Assembly (NCBI RefSeq): GCF_963259705.1
Contig: NC_081840.1
Coordinates: 150,261,549-150,325,548, forward strand
Origin: Myotis daubentonii
Taxonomy: Eukaryota > Chordata > Mammalia > Chiroptera > Vespertilionidae
Reading direction: 5' to 3'
DNA length: 64,000 bases
Position numbers and translations under genes: made by a program
The notes under the pieces: generated by a model
What the model was told of the DNA's origin: nothing
Database searches by the model: none
The model's input: only the letters and a program-made list of their open reading frames with translations
Shown: positions 58,486-64,000 of the stretch, in pieces
Position numbering within the stretch: the first letter of the stretch is position 1
Layout of the letters: the number at the start of each line of letters is the position of its first letter

Positions 58486-60085
58486 ACTTTTCCATCCTCT
58501 CTCTGCATTTTGTTGTATAAAAATGATCTATGTTGGTCTTTAGAGACATTTATATAGTAAAGCGCATTTGGGAAGATATATGCACAAATATAGCTATATT
58601 TGGAATGTAGCAAGTAGGAATTCACTGGACCTGGTCCTCTTTTGTCATAATCATGGGATTTTACAGCAGAAGGGGACCTTAAAATATCATCCACCTAACT
58701 TCTTTCAGATAAAGAATGTGAAGCTCGGCTTGAGCAAAGTGGCCATGTGATGCCTGCTCTTTAACTTACTTCAATTCTGTAAGAACACGTATGTTTTGCT
58801 GACAAACAAATATTACAATAACACATTAGTTTTGAGGCTAAATATACCTTAAAATATAGATCGATATCTGTTTACAGTATCCAAAATAGACAAAACATGC
58901 TTTAATTACCTAATGTTTCCAAGGATTGCTGTTTGCAATGAATCTATTTAAAAAATAATTTTATTCTTGAATACAAATAATGAAATAAGAAAGAAAGTTT
59001 TAGAATATTTTCAAGCACTATTCAGGAAAAAAAGTGAATTCCTAATAAATGAAAGTCAAACTGATGTAATCCTCACAAAATTTTGTGTTTTAGAAACTTC
59101 AGAGCCATCTTGATCAGATGAATTTAACATGTGGATCTAGCAGAAATCATCTTGATGCAAATTTGAAATATTATTTCTCTCTCTTTGGTCAGTTTGTTTT
59201 TCATTAACTCACATTTCAACATCAGTGTTTCTTACGTTGCTTGTATTTAACTAATGGTCCATTATAGATATACATTAAAATATAGATGACAAAGAATAAG
59301 CATAATTTAAGACTGCATAATCTTCAAAACCAGCAGAGTGGCTGGTGGTGCTCCGCTGAGTGATAAACTGAGTGACTAAATCATGAACATATGCATCTGG
59401 TCTTTCAGCATCTGCACATGCACCGTCTCTCAACACTTTCCATTTTGAAGGCATAAAATATTTAAATGATTGTTTATTTAGTTAAAAAAGCAAAATAATG
59501 TCATAACTTCCTGTAATGGTTGAACCCTGTGGAAACATGCTTGTGAAGTGTTAGGGTTGTTGAGTTACTATACCTGCATATGCTGTAGATCTCTATGGGA
59601 ATGAGTGTGTGTGTGTGTGTGTTAAGCACAGTTGAGATGATTCTCTGCCTTTTCTCAATTGTATCATAAGCATTTACTAATTATAAATATTCTTTGACAG
59701 CATGATCTTTTTCCTAAAATATATTTCAGTGTATGAATGTTTCTGGTTTGTATCCTTCTTAGAAATTGTTTATTACAAGGAGCAGAAACATATTCAAGCT
59801 ATGTTGGGGAAGGGGGATTTTTGCCAAGGATACCTGGGGAATTCATGGAACACTCCTCAGAAAGGACAGTTGAGTGGAAAGCTGACTTCATCTCTTTTGC
59901 ACTCTCTCTCTCCCTTTCTGGCTGTACACTCAGTTTTAGATTCTGTCTGAACGCCTCCCTCACTGCTTTGCCCATAGCCTTGCCTTTCATATGACTCGGG
60001 CTGCCAGAGCTCCAACTCTCCTCTAGGCTCTGTGCTAACTTTACCTCTACACACCTTCCTGATCTCTCTCTCTCTTTCTCTTTCT

Positions 60086-60143
<58 letters not shown>

Positions 60144-61254
60144 GTATGTGTGTGACTTCATATTCTGGAGAATGAATCTTTTTGAAGGTTTGGAGCCATG
60201 AATTTGATGCTTTAAAGTTACTCCTGGTGGGTTAGCTGTGGAGGTGAATAGGCCTGTGGGTCTGGATCATATAGCCCATTCTCTATGGTCTCTCAATAAT
60301 AGATTCTTTAAGAATGAGTCTTATACAGGGCCAGCATACTGACAGATCTAACTCCAATAGCCAGAAAACCTCCTTCTTCCTAAATCTTAATCTTTGAACA
60401 GCATCCATACCACTGAGTTTATCTGCCCCTCTACGTTCCAGTAGTGTTCGTTCTCTCCCCATTAGCTGCTGTGTTTTCCGGAGTGTGGTGATGCTGGTCT
60501 ACAGTGAAGGTGAAGGGATTTGCATTTTTAAATATACTGTTTATCATTTCAGTAAACTGAGTTACAATGAGGTATTTTAATTTTATAGTTCATTTTTATA
60601 TGCTCTTTAATGAGGCGCCTAAGGAAAAAAGAGTTATTCCTTCTTAATTTGATCACTCCTATGCATCAATTAAGATCACATTATTTTATTAACTATACCT
60701 TTTTTATGTTCAGCATCCCTATTTTCCCTTCTAGCTACAATTCACTTCTCATTATTTCAAATTAAGTTTTAAAAATTTTAAGCTGCCCCTGCAAGTACTT
60801 AAAAATTATAACAACAAACTAAAACAGTTTTTTTTGCAAAATTCCCAAGGCCCATATTAGTAATAAATACTTGAGATCTTAAGTGTAGAAGCAATTAGAA
60901 TCAGGACTTTGCAGGGAGAAGAGTAAGAATGTATGTAAAACGGGGAAGAAGAGAGAACTGTGGCGAAGAAAGTTAAGGAGACCCGAGAAAGAACCATGAG
61001 GACATAGAGTGAAGTGAGGAGGAGCTTTCAAGGTCAGAAGACAAAAAGGATCAATAGAGAGATCAAGAAGAGTTAGGACTGAGAAAAGCTCACTGGAAAA
61101 ATATGATGAAGCTAGTGTGTCCACATTTTAATGGTTTGTAGCAAAAATTGGTAGTATCTTTTATAAGGCATTTTGGCAGCAATCAATAAAGGCAAAAGCT
61201 ATAAATATTTTTATGTCCTTTGTCCTGATATTCTGAGTCTTAGAAATTTATTTT
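58486..61254. other. Unique sequence with (GT)n and (TC)n tracts
   Basis: About 2.8 kb without a recognised gene. A short GT run lies at 59607-59622 and a TC run at 60063-60137. Reverse frames of Arg-Glu repeats across the latter are artefacts. Confidence 0.4.
60063..60137. repeat. (TC)n microsatellite
   Basis: A CT-rich run of about 75 bp with a few CTTT interruptions in its first third. Confidence 0.95.
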
Positions 61255-61316
61255 AAGGGGGAAAAAGGGGGACATTTGTAATACTTTCAACAATAAAGTT
61301 TAAAAAATAAATCTAT
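61255..61316 (+). mobile_element. L1 3' terminus, sense
   Basis: 'agggggaaaaagggggacat' and 'gtaatactttcaacaataaa' are the terminal words of the L1 3' UTR. Only about 60 bp is present. Confidence 0.75.
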
Positions 61317-61994
61317 TTTAAAGATATAACCTAAAACAGGGAAATACTAAATTGATGAAAATGTTCTTCCCAATTAAAAATAACGGTTAGAAAGTAAAAA
61401 CTCATGTAAGTCTAATTATAGTAAAATAGCCTAATTGTACCACATCAACATGTGGACATCTTTATATATAAAAGTTATAGTGATGATGTAGAAAGTTCTG
61501 ATATTGGGGTATAAAAATTAATCATTGATTACAACTATATGAATGCAAGTATAAGAACTAAAAGCAAAAATAAACACGGAAAGACTTGATTCTTAGTGTG
61601 GCAAAATTTTGTGTGATTTCCATTATAGAAAAGGCTAATTTGATTTGGCAATTACAAGTATTAAAATTTGAGACTAATGATTTTGCACATTATGGAGCAG
61701 ATTAAAGCTTAAAGGAGTAAGTTGTGAATGATTGGAAAAGAATTATAAACTTTAGGAAAATGTTTAAAAATTATAAACTTGTAGAAACATGGCTCTGAAA
61801 GAAGTGACATTCTAACAGGTGACAGTTTGTAATAAAGAGGGGAGTCAGACTACAGAAGAGTGCTGATCGATGGAGGAAATGACAGGCTTGAAAGCGAAGA
61901 GGGAAAACCCAATGTAGAAAGATTGAGGATGCCATAGAGAGTGAGAGAGAGAATTAAGAAAAAAGATGTAGTCAAGACAAGAGCATGTTCATTC
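61317..61994. other. No recognisable feature
   Basis: AT-rich unique sequence. Confidence 0.4.
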
Positions 61995-62640
61995 ATTCAG
62001 TCATTCAACACATTTATTCAGTGTGGTAAGTGCTAAAAATGGAATGGTTAACAAAGCAGATACATTTACTTCTTTCACTAAGCATATAGTGGTGTATGGG
62101 AGACTGGGGTTCCATGCAAATGAACACAAAATCATAAATTAGGTTGAGGCTATGTAGCAAATGTACAGGTGTTAAGGAAGTGGTGGTCAAGGAAGATATA
62201 GCAGGATATGTAAGCTGAAATATAAAGTAGAAGTAGAAGTTAACTAAGTCTGTAGAAGAGGAAGGAGGTGAAAAGAGTGTCCTAGGAAGCAGCAGCAGCA
62301 CATTCAAAGGCCCTGGGGAAGGGAATAATTTTATATTTCATGGAACTGAAAAAACACACTGTGGAATGTTGTGAATGAGAGGAAAGGAGCATCAATTAGG
62401 ACATGCTCTGAGATGGAATGTATAGGTAATAGTAAAGATTGCATTTTTTTCTAACAGCAACAATAAGTCACTGATGGGTTCAAGCTGAGTGTGATATAAT
62501 AAGGTTTGCAATTTTAACATCTCACTCTGAGAGGTGGCAATGTTGAGTATGAACTGGATGGGAAAAGAGCAAACCCCCACGCCCCAAAAAATCTATCTTC
62601 AGATTTTTGAAATGGTCCAGTTGAGAGTTGACTTGGGTTT
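61995..62640 (-). mobile_element. L2 LINE, antisense
   Basis: 'cattcattcagtcattcaac', 'aatggttaacaaagcagata', 'acattcaaaggccctgggg' and 'gaggtggcaatgttgag' fit the antisense L2 order from its 3' end inward. Confidence 0.65.
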
Positions 62641-63432
62641 GCACTGGAGATAATGTTTCAGTGTTGCTTTCCATTAGCAGGTTTTGAAACTAGAGTTCTT
62701 AGCTCTAAGAGTTCTGCAGCTGTTTTTTTTTCTTCCTCTCAGAAACTTTGCTTTGTGAAAACGGTGCGCTTGAGAACACATTTAATTTTTGTTTTAATTG
62801 CTATTAACAGCTTGCCAAATACGAGTCTATAATAAATTAATCACAATGTAGAAATGATCTTTTAGGTTATTCTTCTGAATAATAATAACCCAGATATTAC
62901 ATTGGTTAGTTTTTGTCTTCATCAAGCATTTTTATTTAACAGGAAGAGGATTACATTGCCTTAATTTGAATATTAGTGAAGTTCATTACTCTTGAGATTT
63001 ATGATATAGCAAGGTCTACAGTTGGGTATTCCAATATGGTAACCACTAATTACATGCGACCATTTAAATACAAACTAATTAAAACTGAATAAAATAAAAA
63101 ATCAGTTCCTCTGTTGCACTAGCCACATTTCAGGTGCTCACTAGCTACCTGTGTCTGTGGAGTGAACAGTTCAGGCATAGGAAATTTTCAGTATCCAGAA
63201 AGTTCCATCTCCCAGGACTGATCTGGAGAATCTTCAATGTTTCTTTGCACATGTAAGCTCACTATGACCTGATTAACTAAAGTGATTAGTCTAGATTCTT
63301 AAATAATATTTTTTTGCAAGTTCTCGGTATATTCATAATAGTAGTTATATATTTTTTCATGACAATGTCCCATTATTTTGTTAAAAATAGTTTATTAAGT
63401 TATCAGACATTTGGTTAACCTTTATATTTAAA
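62641..63432. other. No recognisable feature
   Basis: AT-rich sequence. 63000-63200 ('aaccactaattacatgcgac', 'gtgctcactagctacctg') may be an ancient repeat, but I cannot name it with confidence. Confidence 0.4.
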
Positions 63433-63897
63433 CTAGAAGCCCGGTGCACAAAAATTTGTGCACGTGGGGCAGGGGTCCCTCAGCCCGGCCTGTGCCCTCT
63501 AGCAATCTGGGACCCACCGGGGGATGACCACCTTCTGGCTTAGGCCTGCTCCCTGGGGGATTGGACATAAGCTGCTAATCAGACATCCCTCTGGCACCCC
63601 AGCAGCCCTTGGGGGATGTCCACTTGCCAGCGGGGAGCAGACCTAAGCTGCAGTCGGACATCCTTAGCGCTGCTGAGGAGGCAGGAGAGGCTCCCACCAC
63701 CACCGCTGTACTGGCAGCCATCAGCCTGGCTTGTGGCTAAGCAGAGCTCCCCCATGTGGGAAGGCACTGACCACCAGAGGGCAGCTCCTGCATTGAGGGT
63801 CTGCCCCCTGGTGGTCAGTGTGTGTCATAGTGACCAGTCATTCCCAGTCATTCCGCTGTTAGGGTCAGTTTGCATATTACTCTGTTACTATATAGGA
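63433..63897 (-). mobile_element. Helitron (HeliBat-like), antisense, with convergent CTCF-like pair
   Basis: The minus-strand 3' end at 63433 reads …cttctag with hairpin 'gtgcacaaaaatttgtgcac'. The 5' end, TCCTATATAG, lies at 63897. Inside are ccaccagagggcag on the plus strand (63771-63784) and the same motif type reversed at 63801-63814, 16 bp apart. Another Helitron in the same orientation abuts on the right. Confidence 0.9.
63771..63814. promoter_or_regulatory. Convergent pair of CTCF-like cores
   Basis: Left motif ccaccagagggcag (plus, 63771-63784) and right motif ctgccccctggtgg (minus-strand core, 63801-63814) both fit the CTCF core. The flanking cactga/tcagtg extends the inverted repeat. 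Whether CTCF binds is unknown. Confidence 0.5.
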
Positions 63898-64000
63898 TAG
63901 AGGCCTGGTGCATGGGTGGGGGCCAGCTGGTTTGCCCTGAAGGGTGTCCCAGATCAGGGTGGGGGTCCCGCTTGGGTGCCTGGCCAGCCTGTGTGAGGGG
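63898..64000 (-). mobile_element. Helitron 3' part, antisense, cut by window edge
   Basis: 'tagaggcctggtgcatggg' is the reverse of a Helitron 3' end, followed by the GC-rich interior. It directly abuts the 5' end of the preceding Helitron and continues past the window. Confidence 0.8.

Noticed and set aside
59799..60161. Reverse frame with an Arg-Glu repeat
   Set aside because: It is the translation of the (TC)n tract.

Overview
The window is non-coding nuclear DNA of a mammal, almost certainly a vespertilionid (evening) bat. The evidence is the repeat mix: tRNA-derived Ves SINEs, about a dozen Helitrons with HeliBat-like ends (5' TC, a 3' hairpin plus CTAG, insertion between A and T), a SPIN-like hAT element, other bat-type hAT MITEs and class II endogenous retroviral LTRs. 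All of this lies on an old mammalian background of MIR, L2, MaLR and L1. I found no protein-coding exon, RNA gene, CpG island or prokaryotic feature that I can support. The open reading frames present are short, run through repeats or microsatellites, or are decayed L1 ORF2. A run of 200 N at 2806-3005 is an assembly gap.

Layout. 1-3.9 kb: an antisense L1 scrap, a Ves SINE, a MaLR LTR and the gap. 4-6.1 kb: one Ves SINE split by two tail-to-tail L1 pieces that also carry a solo class II LTR and a SPIN-like MITE. 7.3-8 kb: two abutting Helitrons. 8-13.5 kb: L2, MER5A, Ves and AT-rich unique DNA. 13.5-17.7 kb: an internally deleted antisense class II provirus, two Helitrons, L1 3' ends and a Ves. 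17.7-29 kb: mostly unique sequence with several MIR and L2 copies, one MIR split by a short Helitron. 29.5-31.3 kb: an L1 3' half carrying a Ves with perfect target duplications. 33-37.5 kb: a hAT MITE, a GTGAT minisatellite, L2, and a Helitron holding a solo LTR that itself holds a hAT MITE. 37.5-51 kb: L2, a 94-bp palindrome, microsatellites, a Helitron and a second copy of the 33.5-kb MITE in the opposite orientation. 51-58.5 kb: MIR, MaLR, three Helitrons and a 3.7-kb antisense L1 with perfect 15-bp target duplications. 58.5-64 kb: unique DNA, an L2 and two abutting Helitrons at the right edge.

No genes act together here. The interest lies in the transposon history, where nested insertions can be ordered by their target duplications, and in CTCF-like motif pairs carried inside one Helitron lineage. 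Family names rest on remembered consensus features, not a database search. Boundaries without stated target duplications are approximate.
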